A DNA stretch of 28,837 bases from Bacteroidia bacterium (GTDB lineage: Bacteria > Bacteroidota > Bacteroidia > Bacteroidales > Azobacteroidaceae). Shown piece by piece: positions 1 through 7,408 of this stretch. Under the pieces are notes generated by a model, which had not been told where the DNA came from, did not search any database, and saw nothing but the letters and a program-made list of their open reading frames with translations. The DNA lies in contig BNTW01000031.1 of NCBI GenBank assembly GCA_025996895.1, positions 1-28,837 on the forward strand, written 5' to 3'. How positions within the stretch are numbered: the stretch's first letter is position 1; every line of letters starts with the position of its first letter. Made by a program: the position numbers and the translations under genes.

Positions 1-1533
1 GGCCGGGTGTTCAGTATTAATGCAAGAGGCTCCTACAACGACAGTTATTCGTGGGAAAAGACCTTGAGCGATATTCTTTTTCAGGAAACCACCGGCAATC
101 CGCTTTCGGATTTAAATCAGCGGGACGAAAACGACAACCGCACCGACAACTATCGCGCGACGGTTTCGTGGGTAGAGCCGTTGGGACGAAACAACTTCAT
201 ACAAGCCCTGTACCGCATTTCTTATTATGATACGAAAAGTATTAACAGCACGTATGATCTCGACGAGGTGCAAGCAATCCGCAACGACAGCCTGAGCCGA
301 AGCACGGTGCGCAACTCGACCGAGCAACGCATGGGATTGAGTTTCAAAGCCGTGCGAAAAAAATACAATTATACTATCGGTTTTAACATCGACCCGACAA
401 AGTCTATCAACGAAACGTGGCAACCGAACGACAAAAATCCGTTTATCGTGTCGAATTACGACAGCCGGTTGGCCAACCTGATGGGAGACACGCTGATTTC
501 TTCCATCCGGCAAGATGTGATTAATTTCTCGCCGGTTTTTGATTTTAGATACAATTTCGGTCAGCGGACGAATTTACGGATTGAATACGAAGGCGAAACC
601 AACCAGCCGTCGGCCAATCAGTTGAAGGATTATATCGACAAGAGCCGGCCGACCGAGTGGGTGCAGGGAAATCCGTCGCTGAAACCCGGCTACAACAACA
701 ATCTATCGGCGCGTTTCAGCAAATATGTACCGCAAACGCAACTGATGTATAACTTGGATTTACGGGGAAATCTGTCGTTCAACGATATCACTTCCGTTAC
801 GCAGATGCTGGACGGTGGTATTCGTCAAACTTCTTACAAGAATATTAACGGCAATTGGAATACGCAGCTACGTGGGATGTTTAATGTGCCCCTGCGGAAC
901 AAGAAGTTTTCGGTCGGCGGTTTTGCGATGTCGGAATACCGCAGACAAAATTCGTATGTCGATTTGTTGAAAAATACGCTACAGAATTTTGTCGTACGCG
1001 ATAATTTCAATTTTAATTACCGTTCGGATTTGTTTGATGTGGGTGTTAATACTTCCGTGAATTACAACAATGTCAATTATACACTTCGTCCGCAGAACGA
1101 CCAGACAACTTATGATTTCGGATTCGGCGGTTACACGACTTGGTACTTGCCTCAGGGATGGACGCTCGAAAGCGACATCAACTCGACCCGCCGGACAGGC
1201 TACGGACAAGGATTTAACATTCCTGAAACCATTTGGAACGCAGCGGTAACGAAACAGTTGTTCAACAAAAAATACGGCACCGGTTCGTTGAAACTGCAGA
1301 TCTTCGATATTTTGCAAGACCGCAACAGCATCACGGCATCTTACACGACCAACGGCTTCCGAAGCATGGAAGTCAATGCTATTCCGAGTTATTCGATGTT
1401 GAGTTTCATTTATAAATTTACGGCATTTCCCAAATCAAGCTCAGCAACGGAAGAAGATATGCGTCCGCGCTGGGGCGGGCCGGGCGGAGGCGGAAGACCT
1501 CAGGGACCGTCGCCGGACGGAAGGTTTTTCTAA
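1..1533 (+). CDS. TonB-dependent receptor-type outer-membrane beta-barrel protein, C-terminal part (5' end outside window)
   Basis: The reading frame is open from base 1, and the GTG at 7 is only the first possible start inside the window, so this is the C-terminal part of a longer gene. The roughly 510 visible residues are rich in alternating aromatic and polar stretches and Asn, as in outer-membrane barrels. They contain the block QPSANQL..DYIDKSRPTEWVQGNPSLKPGY..NL, typical of the Bacteroidota 'outer membrane beta-barrel' (OMP_b-brl_3) relatives of TonB-dependent receptors. The protein ends in a Gly/Pro-rich tail (RWGGPGGGGRPQG) and a terminal Phe, a common end for this family. The plug and carboxypeptidase-like domains would lie upstream, outside the window. 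The likely role is uptake or an outer-membrane function of unknown substrate. No SusD partner is visible; the next gene is convergent. Confidence 0.85.
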   Translation, partial: GRVFSINARGSYNDSYSWEKTLSDILFQETTGNPLSDLNQRDENDNRTDNYRATVSWVEPLGRNNFIQALYRISYYDTKSINSTYDLDEVQAIRNDSLSRSTVRNSTEQRMGLSFKAVRKKYNYTIGFNIDPTKSINETWQPNDKNPFIVSNYDSRLANLMGDTLISSIRQDVINFSPVFDFRYNFGQRTNLRIEYEGETNQPSANQLKDYIDKSRPTEWVQGNPSLKPGYNNNLSARFSKYVPQTQLMYNLDLRGNLSFNDITSVTQMLDGGIRQTSYKNINGNWNTQLRGMFNVPLRNKKFSVGGFAMSEYRRQNSYVDLLKNTLQNFVVRDNFNFNYRSDLFDVGVNTSVNYNNVNYTLRPQNDQTTYDFGFGGYTTWYLPQGWTLESDINSTRRTGYGQGFNIPETIWNAAVTKQLFNKKYGTGSLKLQIFDILQDRNSITASYTTNGFRSMEVNAIPSYSMLSFIYKFTAFPKSSSATEEDMRPRWGGPGGGGRPQGPSPDGRFF

Positions 1534-1535
1534 AA

Positions 1536-1934
1536 TCAAAGTTCTAAAGTTATGAGTTCTCTGCCTAAACGATGTAATGCCGTTTCGATTTTCTTTCTTT
1601 GCTTAAAGCGAGGCTTTTTTAAGCCGGAAGAATAATGATGCAAAAGTTTCTGATTAATACCTGTAATCCGTTCCAATGCTACATTGGTAAAAATTTTATT
1701 GTAGTAATTCAGAAAACTTTGCGTATCGTATTGATACACTATTTCATATTCTCCCTGCAATATAGCCGGCAAATCTTTTTTGGGACGAGAACTGATAAAA
1801 AGTTCCAATCCTTTGAGTACGTCCTTTTTAGCGGCTTCGATACTTTCTCCTGCACCATATATTCCATCGCAGTTTTCAGCATAAGCATCGTAATAATCCG
1901 CGCTTTTTTCGATAATAATTTTAATCGTTTCCAT
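1536..1934 (-). CDS. hicB: HicB-family antitoxin with C-terminal HTH
   Basis: This 132-aa protein follows hicA by 3 nt. Its N-terminal half (IKIIIEKSADYYDAYAENCDGIYGAGESIEAAKKDV) is the degenerate RNase H-like HicB fold that binds and neutralises HicA. Residues about 85-125 (ALERITGINQKLLHHYSSGLKKP) look like an Xre-type helix-turn-helix, so the protein probably also represses its own operon. The gene stops 2 nt from the stop of the convergent barrel gene, with no visible terminator between them. The assignment rests on the pairing with HicA and on both domains. This copy has the helix-turn-helix rather than the ribbon-helix-helix version of the family. Confidence 0.85.
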   Translation of the reverse strand: METIKIIIEKSADYYDAYAENCDGIYGAGESIEAAKKDVLKGLELFISSRPKKDLPAILQGEYEIVYQYDTQSFLNYYNKIFTNVALERITGINQKLLHHYSSGLKKPRFKQRKKIETALHRLGRELITLEL

Positions 1935-1937
1935 ATT

Positions 1938-2120
1938 TTATTTCAACTCCATTGCTCTAATTAATTTTTTTCTTAACCCTTTTCCTATTTCTTTTGCGCC
2001 ATGATATGGAACCGGCGGAGAAACCACTCCATCTTTCAAATAAAAGTAATGACTTCCTTCCGCATGAGAATATTTCCAACCATTCTTTCCAAGCAATCTG
2101 TGAAATTCTGTATATTTCAT
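1938..2120 (-). CDS. hicA: HicA-family mRNA interferase toxin
   Basis: A 60-aa protein with the double-stranded-RNA-binding-like HicA fold: a helix beginning at YTEFHRLLGKNGW, then the strand-turn signature AEGSHYFYLKDG. His24 in GSHY is the expected catalytic residue. It ends with the basic helix EIGKGLRKKLIRAMEL. HicA toxins are usually 55-70 aa and cleave mRNA without needing the ribosome. The gene lies directly upstream of hicB, the usual order for this family, behind a near-perfect Bacteroidota promoter at 2147-2178. The open question is activity: the second residue after the catalytic His is Phe/Tyr rather than the common His, which is also seen in some homologues. Confidence 0.88.
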   Translation of the reverse strand: MKYTEFHRLLGKNGWKYSHAEGSHYFYLKDGVVSPPVPYHGAKEIGKGLRKKLIRAMELK

Positions 2121-2146
2121 ATTTAATTCATATTAAATGGGCAATG

Positions 2147-2178
2147 CAAAGGTAACTATTTATATACTTACCTCCAAA
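2147..2178 (-). promoter_or_regulatory. Promoter of hicAB (Bacteroidota type)
   Basis: Read on the - strand, TTTG (2175-2178) is followed after exactly 20 nt by TACCTTTG (2147-2154). This matches the Bacteroidota sigma factor consensus TTTG-N19..21-TAnnTTTG. The -7 element lies 26 nt upstream of the hicA start codon. The region between porX and hicA is only 75 nt, so hicAB has its own promoter although it lies in line with porX. Confidence 0.75.
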
Positions 2179-2195
2179 CTATACGGCATTTATTT

Positions 2196-3749
2196 TTATC
2201 CTTTCGGTTCCAACGTAATCAGCGGTATCAACATTTCTTCCAGCGAAATGCCGCCATGCTGGAACGTATTCATGTAATACGAAACATAGTAGTTGTAGTT
2301 GTTGGGATAAGCAAAAAAATCTTCGCTCATCGCAAAAATATATTTTGTACTGACGTTCGGCGCGGGAAGTCCCACTTTCAACGGATTGTTGATTTCAAAC
2401 ACTTCTTTCGGATTGTAAGCCAGATTTTTACCCAACTTATAACGCAAATTGGTATTCGTGTTTTTGTCGCCCACCACTTTGACCGGCTCGGTTACGCGGA
2501 TTGTGCCGTGGTCGGTCGTGAGAATGACCTTACAGCCTTTTTCGGCAATCTTGCGAAACAGTTCCAGCGCGGTAGAATGCTTAAACCACGAGCGCGTTAG
2601 CGAGCGGTAGGCCGCTTCTGTAGAGGCCAATTCTTTTACCACCTTCGACTCCGTCCGCGCGTGCGAAAGCATATCGACAAAATTCAATACAATCACGTTT
2701 AGTTGGTAGTTTTCCAATTGATTGAAATTCTGCACCAACTTTTCGCCGTAATTGGAATCGTTGATTTTGTGATACGAAAACGTATATTTCTTCCGGAAAC
2801 GCTCGATTTGTGTCTGAATCAACGGCTCTTCGTTGAGGTTTTTCCCTTCTTCCGATTCCTCATCGACCCACAATTCGGGAAACATCTGCTCGATTTGCGC
2901 CGGCATCAAGCCCGAAAAAATGGCATTGCGTGCATATTGCGTAGCCGTCGGCAGAATGGAATAATACAAATCTTCCTGAAAAGTGAAAAATTCGGCCAAA
3001 ATATCCTTCACTTCGCGCCATTGATCTAACCGGAAATTATCAATAAGCACAAAAAACACCTGTTCGTCGTTGTCCAACAAAGGAAATAACTGCGTTTTGA
3101 AAATATCGGGACTCATCAACGGACGATCGGAATTCTCCGGCTGGATGATCCATTGTTCGTAATTCTTTCGGACAAACTTGCCGAAAACCTGATTGGCTTC
3201 CACCTTTTGTGTGCGCAGTAAATCGGCCATACCGGTCTGTGATTCGGCCAATTCCAATTCCCAATAAACAATTTTCTTATACACTTCTTTCCAATCTTCC
3301 GCCGTGAACGAATCGTTAATCTGCATACCGATTTTCATAAATTCCTGCTGATAGCCCGAAGTGGCCGTTTCGGTAATAATCCGGTTTTTATGCAGGTTTT
3401 TCTTGATAGAAAGCAAAATCTGGTGCGGATTGACCGGCTTGATCAAATAATCGGCAATTTTACTGCCAATTGCCTGATTCATAATTCCTTCGTCTTCACT
3501 TTTGGTAATCATGACCACCGGAACGTTAGGGTGCGTTTCTTTAATAATCGCCAGCGTTTCCAGACCACTCAATCCGGGCATATTTTCGTCCAGAAAAATA
3601 ATATCAAACGTTTCGTCGCGGACACAATCGACCGCGTCTTGGCCGCTACAAACCGTCACTACTTCATACCCTTTCTCTTCCAGAAAAAGCACATGCGGTT
3701 TCAACAAGTCAATTTCGTCGTCCGCCCACAAAAGTCTATCCTTCTTCAT
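2196..3749 (-). CDS. porX: PorX: response regulator with PglZ phosphodiesterase domain, type IX secretion regulator
   Basis: A 517-aa protein with two parts. Residues 1-120 are a CheY-like receiver with acidic pocket D10/D11, phosphorylation site D54 (FLDENMPGLSG), T82 and K104. Residues about 200-517 form a PglZ alkaline-phosphatase-like domain with candidate metal ligands D237 (LIDNFRLDQW), D359 and H363 (NFVDMLSH), D413-H414 (TTDHG) and H498 (QHGG). This architecture and length match PorX of Porphyromonas gingivalis. There PorX works with the sensor PorY and the ECF sigma factor SigP to control type IX secretion genes, and the PglZ domain has been shown to have phosphodiesterase activity. 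The gene follows pepE by 16 nt and is probably cotranscribed with it. porY is not in the window. Confidence 0.93.
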   Translation of the reverse strand: MKKDRLLWADDEIDLLKPHVLFLEEKGYEVVTVCSGQDAVDCVRDETFDIIFLDENMPGLSGLETLAIIKETHPNVPVVMITKSEDEGIMNQAIGSKIADYLIKPVNPHQILLSIKKNLHKNRIITETATSGYQQEFMKIGMQINDSFTAEDWKEVYKKIVYWELELAESQTGMADLLRTQKVEANQVFGKFVRKNYEQWIIQPENSDRPLMSPDIFKTQLFPLLDNDEQVFFVLIDNFRLDQWREVKDILAEFFTFQEDLYYSILPTATQYARNAIFSGLMPAQIEQMFPELWVDEESEEGKNLNEEPLIQTQIERFRKKYTFSYHKINDSNYGEKLVQNFNQLENYQLNVIVLNFVDMLSHARTESKVVKELASTEAAYRSLTRSWFKHSTALELFRKIAEKGCKVILTTDHGTIRVTEPVKVVGDKNTNTNLRYKLGKNLAYNPKEVFEINNPLKVGLPAPNVSTKYIFAMSEDFFAYPNNYNYYVSYYMNTFQHGGISLEEMLIPLITLEPKG

Positions 3750-3765
3750 CGTAACTAATCAAAAT

Positions 3766-4500
3766 TTAACAGTATGGTATTTGAGGCATGGTATTTCCCA
3801 GCAAAAAAGACAAATCTTCGCCGGGGTGAAGTTCCCGCGTAATCCAGTCTTTTTTAAACAAACGGGCGGTTTTCGTACCGACCAGTTTCAGTTCATTATC
3901 TTCGCGGCGCAACAAACAAGCCTCACGTAAGCCCAGAACAAACCGGTCGGGATTGACTTCGATAAACTCCTTGATACGGTCTTCGCGCGTTTCGCCGCCA
4001 TGTCCCGCAGGGTGAGCGTCTAAATAGTGCGGATTGATTTGAAAAGGAACTAATCCCAGCGTATTAAATCCGCGCGGGTCGACAATCGGCATGTCGTTGG
4101 TCGTTTTCATGCTCGGACAAGCAATGTTACTTCCCGCACTCCAGCCGATATAGGGCGTTCCGGCTTCCACTTTTTTCTTAATCACTTCCAACAAATTGCG
4201 TTCACGCATTTGCTGCACCAAACGCCACGTATTTCCACCGCCAACAATAATGACTTCGGCTTCTTCTATCGCCTGCACCGGATCCCACGCATGGTGAATG
4301 CTCTTGATTTTACAGCCCAATTCCGAAAAAACTTTCGATACTTTGGCCTCATATTCGTCGTAGCCGAACGTAACGGCCGCATAAGGAATAAACACTGCCG
4401 ATGCCGAGATATTTCCCAAGAAAGATTGAATGTGCGCCTTAGGCCAAGCGAGATAGTCTTCGCCCGGATTGGTAGAGTTGCTTAATAATAAAAGTTTCAT
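3766..4500 (-). CDS. pepE: Peptidase E (alpha-aspartyl dipeptidase, family S51)
   Basis: A cytoplasmic serine dipeptidase that cleaves Asp-X dipeptides. I place the start at the Met of MKLLLLSNST (4500), not at an in-frame ATG 30 nt upstream. This gives 244 aa and puts the candidate triad at Ser121 (GWSAGSN), Asp141 (DPRG) and His158 (NPHYLD), almost the same numbering as E. coli PepE (Ser120, Asp135, His157). The VGGGNTWRL segment before the nucleophile is also family-typical. The gene is divergent from ilvE and is followed 16 nt later by porX, so it is probably the first gene of a pepE-porX operon. No convincing promoter of its own was found in the 99-nt divergent gap. Confidence 0.93.
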   Translation of the reverse strand: MKLLLLSNSTNPGEDYLAWPKAHIQSFLGNISASAVFIPYAAVTFGYDEYEAKVSKVFSELGCKIKSIHHAWDPVQAIEEAEVIIVGGGNTWRLVQQMRERNLLEVIKKKVEAGTPYIGWSAGSNIACPSMKTTNDMPIVDPRGFNTLGLVPFQINPHYLDAHPAGHGGETREDRIKEFIEVNPDRFVLGLREACLLRREDNELKLVGTKTARLFKKDWITRELHPGEDLSFLLGNTMPQIPYC

Positions 4501-4544
4501 GGCATTTGTTTTTAGAAATTTAGAATACAAATAACGTAAAAATA

Positions 4545-4577
4545 TTTGGAATTTCCGAATAATTTCCCGTAACTTTG
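4545..4577 (+). promoter_or_regulatory. Promoter of ilvE (Bacteroidota type)
   Basis: TTTG at 4545-4548 and TAACTTTG at 4570-4577 are separated by 21 nt, matching the Bacteroidota consensus. The -7 element ends 22 nt before the ilvE ATG. It lies in the divergent gap with pepE. Confidence 0.7.
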
Positions 4578-4599
4578 TTCAATTTATATTAAATAATGT

Positions 4600-5616
4600 A
4601 TGGAAAACATTAATTGGGCGGACTTGACCTTCGGTTATCTGAAAACCGACTACAATGTCAGGTCTTATTACCGCAACGGACAATGGAGTGATTTAGAAAT
4701 CAGCGATTCCGAGTTTATCAACTTACATATAGCAGCTACGAGCCTGCACTACGGCCAAGAAGCGTTTGAGGGCTTGAAAGCGTTCAAAGGGAAAGACGGC
4801 AAAATACGAATTTTCCGTATGCGCGAAAATGCGTTGCGCATGCAAGCCTCTTCGCGTGGGATTATGATGGCCGAATTTCCAATCGAATTGTTTGAAAAAG
4901 CCGTTGTGGAAGTGGTGAAACAAAATTTGCGCTTTGTTCCGCCTTACGAAAGCGGGGCGTCGCTGTATATCCGTCCTTTGTTGATCGGTACTTCAGCGCA
5001 GGTGGGTGTCAAACCGGCGAAAGAATATCTTTTTGTGGTATTTGTCACACCGGTAGGTCCCTATTTCAAAGAAGGATTTAAAACCACTCCGGTAGGCATT
5101 TTCCGCGAATACGACCGCGCCGCACCTCACGGAACAGGCACGATTAAAGTGGGCGGAAACTACGCGGCCAGTTTGGTCGCCGGCGAAATCGCTCATTCAA
5201 AAGGCTATTCCGCCGTGTTGTATTTAGACGCTAAGGAGAAAAAATACATCGACGAATGCGGGCCGGCCAATTTCTTCGGAATAAAAAACAATACTTACAT
5301 TACGCCGCTTTCCAGCTCCATTTTGCCGTCGATTACGAACAAAAGCCTGATGCAGTTGGCCGAAGATACCGGAATGACGGTCGAACGCCGTCCGGTTCCG
5401 TTGGAAGAACTGGCGACTTTGGAAGAAGCCGGCATGTGTGGTACGGCAGCGGTCATCAGTCCGATACAGCGGGTGGATGATGTCGATAAAAACCAATCCT
5501 ACATCTTTTCCAAAGACGGAAAACCTGGTGCAGTCAGCGAAAAACTGTATAATAAACTGCGCGCCATCCAATACGGCGAAGAAGAAGATAAATACGGTTG
5601 GACAACAATTATTTAA
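4600..5616 (+). CDS. ilvE: Branched-chain amino acid aminotransferase
   Basis: A 338-aa class IV PLP-dependent aminotransferase that interconverts Leu, Ile and Val with their 2-oxo acids using glutamate. Key features are SLHYGQEAFEGLKAF (about residues 48-62), the PLP Schiff-base lysine K183 in GTIKVGGNYA, and E219 in the IDECGPANFFGI motif that contacts the pyridine nitrogen. The C-terminal EEAGMCGTAAVISPI loop binds the cofactor phosphate. Length and motifs fit the longer (about 340 aa) BCAT form common in Bacteroidota. It is a single-gene unit behind its own promoter. Its last 4 bases overlap the stop of a possible small convergent gene on the other strand. Confidence 0.95.
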   Translation: MENINWADLTFGYLKTDYNVRSYYRNGQWSDLEISDSEFINLHIAATSLHYGQEAFEGLKAFKGKDGKIRIFRMRENALRMQASSRGIMMAEFPIELFEKAVVEVVKQNLRFVPPYESGASLYIRPLLIGTSAQVGVKPAKEYLFVVFVTPVGPYFKEGFKTTPVGIFREYDRAAPHGTGTIKVGGNYAASLVAGEIAHSKGYSAVLYLDAKEKKYIDECGPANFFGIKNNTYITPLSSSILPSITNKSLMQLAEDTGMTVERRPVPLEELATLEEAGMCGTAAVISPIQRVDDVDKNQSYIFSKDGKPGAVSEKLYNKLRAIQYGEEEDKYGWTTII

Positions 5617-5699
5617 AGGGCTAAATAAATGACACCTGCCGTTATTCCAATGAGGATGAGGACTAATAAGCCCAACAAAAGTTTATTACTTGTTTTCAT
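5613..5699 (-). CDS. Possible 28-aa single-pass membrane peptide at the end of the gntR/ABC operon
   Basis: Reading the - strand gives ATG, 28 codons and TAA: MKTSNKLLLG followed by LLVLILIGITAGVIYLAL. This is a short basic N-terminus and then one hydrophobic segment long enough to span a membrane. The ATG overlaps the last 14 bases of gntR in another frame, which would allow translational coupling. The stop overlaps the ilvE stop region by 4 bases. The peptide is too short for default gene callers. It is not recognised. It could be a membrane partner of the (broken) transporter or chance, since short AT-rich hydrophobic frames are common. Conservation of the peptide downstream of other gntR genes would decide. 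Confidence 0.4.
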   Translation of the reverse strand: MKTSNKLLLGLLVLILIGITAGVIYLAL

Positions 5700-6060
5700 G
5701 TTGCTTCAAATAGTTGTTATATTCGTTTTCAAATTCTTGTAATGTCATGCCCAAGAGGTTCATATTTTTGAAAAACAAGGGCAATTCCTGTTCCAAAAAC
5801 TGTTTTTTCCGGTAGGCGAGAATTTTCTTTTTAGCCTCTTCGGCTACAAAGTAACCGACTCCGCGTTTGTTGAAAATAATTTCTTTGCCCTGCAAAAAAT
5901 CGTAAGTACGCATTACCGTATTCGGATTTACTTCCAACGCCACGCCCAATTCTCGTACAGACAGCAGGCGGTCGCTTTCTTTCCAGCGCCCCAGCAAAAT
6001 CTGTTCGCATATATAATCTCCAATTTGAAGATAAATCGCTTGTGTTTCTTTAAATTCCAT
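5686..6060 (-). CDS. GntR-family transcriptional regulator (YtrA-like)
   Basis: A 124-aa protein. Residues 10-75 form the GntR winged helix-turn-helix (AIYLQIGDYICEQILLGRW, then SVRELGVALEVNPNTVMRTYDFLQ, then the wing GVGYFV). Only a short, mostly helical tail of about 45 residues follows, as in the YtrA subfamily that controls ABC transporter operons. The full-size effector domain of other GntR groups is absent. The gene begins 3 nt after the permease fragment and is the third gene of the operon. The probable operator is the perfect palindrome at 7217-7242 in front of the ATPase gene, so the operon is probably autoregulated. The regulator looks intact although both transporter genes are damaged. 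Confidence 0.88.
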   Translation of the reverse strand: MEFKETQAIYLQIGDYICEQILLGRWKESDRLLSVRELGVALEVNPNTVMRTYDFLQGKEIIFNKRGVGYFVAEEAKKKILAYRKKQFLEQELPLFFKNMNLLGMTLQEFENEYNNYLKQHENK

Positions 6061-6063
6061 AAT

Positions 6064-6726
6064 CTATACTTCTTTTTCAGTTAAACGAAAATAACTAACG
6101 ACCCAGAAAAAGACCGGAAGCAGATAGAAAAACCCTTTAATTGCCTTTTCGACTATCTGTTTCCAATGCCACATCTCTTCCGGCTTCAAAGTGCCAAATA
6201 TCTTGGGAATCCCAACAATTAATTGTAATTCGGTAATGAATACGATGAGAAGAAGCACTTGAATGATATTGGTAGCAAAAAATGTTTTGAAAGCCTGATT
6301 GTTTTTGAAATAGATACTTCCCAACAGATAGATGGATTGTATGACTAAAAATATCTTAAAAAACAATCCTGCAAAAGAATAGGTATAGGTAATTTGTCCT
6401 CCGAAGAGCCACGTATCTGATTCAGTGGCCGATTCAAACAAAACCCATTTCAGCGGCGTTTTGTGAAACATATCTAAAGTGGAGGAGAAAAATTCGATAC
6501 TTGCCAACATATTATTCAGAACTGTTCCAAGCAAGTTGCCGATAGTATAAGCTATCAACATCATTCCAAAATAATAAAAAGTGGTGATTAATATGCCGGC
6601 TATTAATTTTTCCAATTGCGTAGCCGGAATCATAAAATAGGCGCTGCCGTTGGTGGAAGAATGGATTTCGCGGAAAAAACGCGCGGCATAAAATAAACCT
6701 GCGATAAATATAATCTCTCCGATGAC
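6064..6726 (-). pseudogene. ABC-2-type permease, 5' truncated by deletion
   Basis: The frame from base 6726 down reads [20 protein letters not shown] and then [21 protein letters not shown], leading into an about 190-aa hydrophobic protein with roughly five membrane segments. The '[16 protein letters not shown]' segment matches the conserved cytoplasmic loop of Bacteroidota ABC-2 permeases, where it is normally preceded by an N-terminal region and first membrane segment. That N-terminal part is missing: at 6726 the frame runs directly into the ATPase gene at a deletion joint, out of phase. Translation could restart at the Met at 6633, but that product would lack the first membrane segments. 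The end is 3 nt from gntR. Confidence 0.75.
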
Positions 6727-6727
6727 T

Positions 6728-7204
6728 GTTGGTCGGCTCGTCCATCAGCAGGATTTTTGTGTTGGTTGCCAATCCGAAAGCCACCATGATTTTCTTTTTC
6801 TGTCCGTACGACAACTTGTTCATTTTCCAATCCTTCGACGGAATTTCAAATTCTTTTAAGTACCGGTCGAATTGGGAAGAACTAAAATTAGGGTAGAAGG
6901 GCGCATACACCTGCTCAAAACGGGCAATGCTTAACGCATAAGTCGGTAATTCTTCCGTAAGAAAATAGATGTCTCGGAGCATTTCCGGATTCCGCTTGCG
7001 TGGCTCAAAGCCCATTACGTTCACATTTCCCTTTCGCGGGAATAGCAAACCGGCAATCAATTTCAGCAAAGTACTTTTCCCTTCGCCGTTTTTCCCGAGC
7101 AGACCATGAATGTGTCCGGGCTTGATCTGCAAATTTACATCCGATAGCAACGGCATTTTCTTGCTGTAACTAAAATCGACGTTTTCAAATTGAATTGTGT
7201 TCAT
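6728..7204 (-). pseudogene. ABC transporter ATP-binding protein, 3' truncated by deletion
   Basis: The first 159 codons are a good YtrB-like ATPase: Walker [10 protein letters not shown] (residues 37-45), a Q-loop-like region near FLTEELP, signature LSYGQKKK (131-138) and Walker B ILLMDEP (151-157). After DEPTN the family continues with the D-loop (usually GLD), H-loop and about 70 more residues. Here the frame instead reads [11 protein letters not shown] and runs for about 70 codons through permease sequence in the wrong phase, to 6512. The D-loop, H-loop and C-terminal part are therefore absent and ATP hydrolysis should be lost. A genuine deletion is the simplest reading; an assembly or sequencing error at 6727 cannot be excluded. 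Confidence 0.78.
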
Positions 7205-7216
7205 AAATTATTTAAT

Positions 7217-7242
7217 TAGTGTATTAGTGATATAATACACTA
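7217..7242. promoter_or_regulatory. Perfect inverted repeat, probable GntR/YtrA operator
   Basis: TAGTGTATTA (7217-7226) and TAATACACTA (7233-7242) are perfect 10-bp arms around the spacer GTGATA. The site is 12 nt upstream of the ATPase start codon and abuts the -7 element of the promoter at 7243-7273, so it would cover the transcription start. YtrA-subfamily regulators typically bind long AT-rich palindromes with GT...AC ends in front of their own operon. The regulator gene 5686-6060 is the natural candidate. Confidence 0.7.
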
Positions 7243-7273
7243 CAAAAGCAATCTATCGATTGAAACTAACAAA
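7243..7273 (-). promoter_or_regulatory. Candidate promoter of the ABC/gntR operon
   Basis: On the - strand, TTTG (7270-7273), a 19-nt spacer and TGCTTTTG (7243-7250) give a 7 of 8 match to the -7 consensus, with transcription expected to start inside the palindromic operator. A second, perfect -7 motif TACCTTTG lies on the same strand at 7304-7311 but has no -33 partner, so it is less likely. Confidence 0.5.
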
Positions 7274-7363
7274 TATTATTTAGTTAAATAAAGTTAACAC
7301 AAACAAAGGTAAAAATTAATTGAAAAATAACTTGTTGATATACTATATTTTGCAGATTATTTT

Positions 7364-7371
7364 TACCTTTG
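7364..7371 (+). promoter_or_regulatory. Candidate -7 element for the aldo/keto reductase operon
   Basis: TACCTTTG matches TAnnTTTG and lies 37 nt upstream of the ATG at 7409. No good TTTG -33 element is present at the expected distance, so support is partial. Confidence 0.4.
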
Positions 7372-7408
7372 CCTCAAAGAAAATTAATCGTAGATAATTT
7401 TTAATAAA

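Noticed and set aside
2196..3749. PglZ domain as a sign of a BREX phage-defence system
   Set aside because: The PglZ domain is fused to a receiver domain in PorX architecture, and no BrxC, PglX, BrxA/B or BrxL gene is nearby.
6512..6727. The about 70 residues after DEPTN as a novel C-terminal domain of the ATPase
   Set aside because: They are the out-of-phase translation of permease DNA, whose correct frame gives a typical membrane protein.
7304..7311. Perfect -7 motif TACCTTTG on the - strand as the main promoter of the ABC operon
   Set aside because: There is no -33 partner at 18-22 nt, whereas the motif pair at 7243-7273 has one and fits the operator position.
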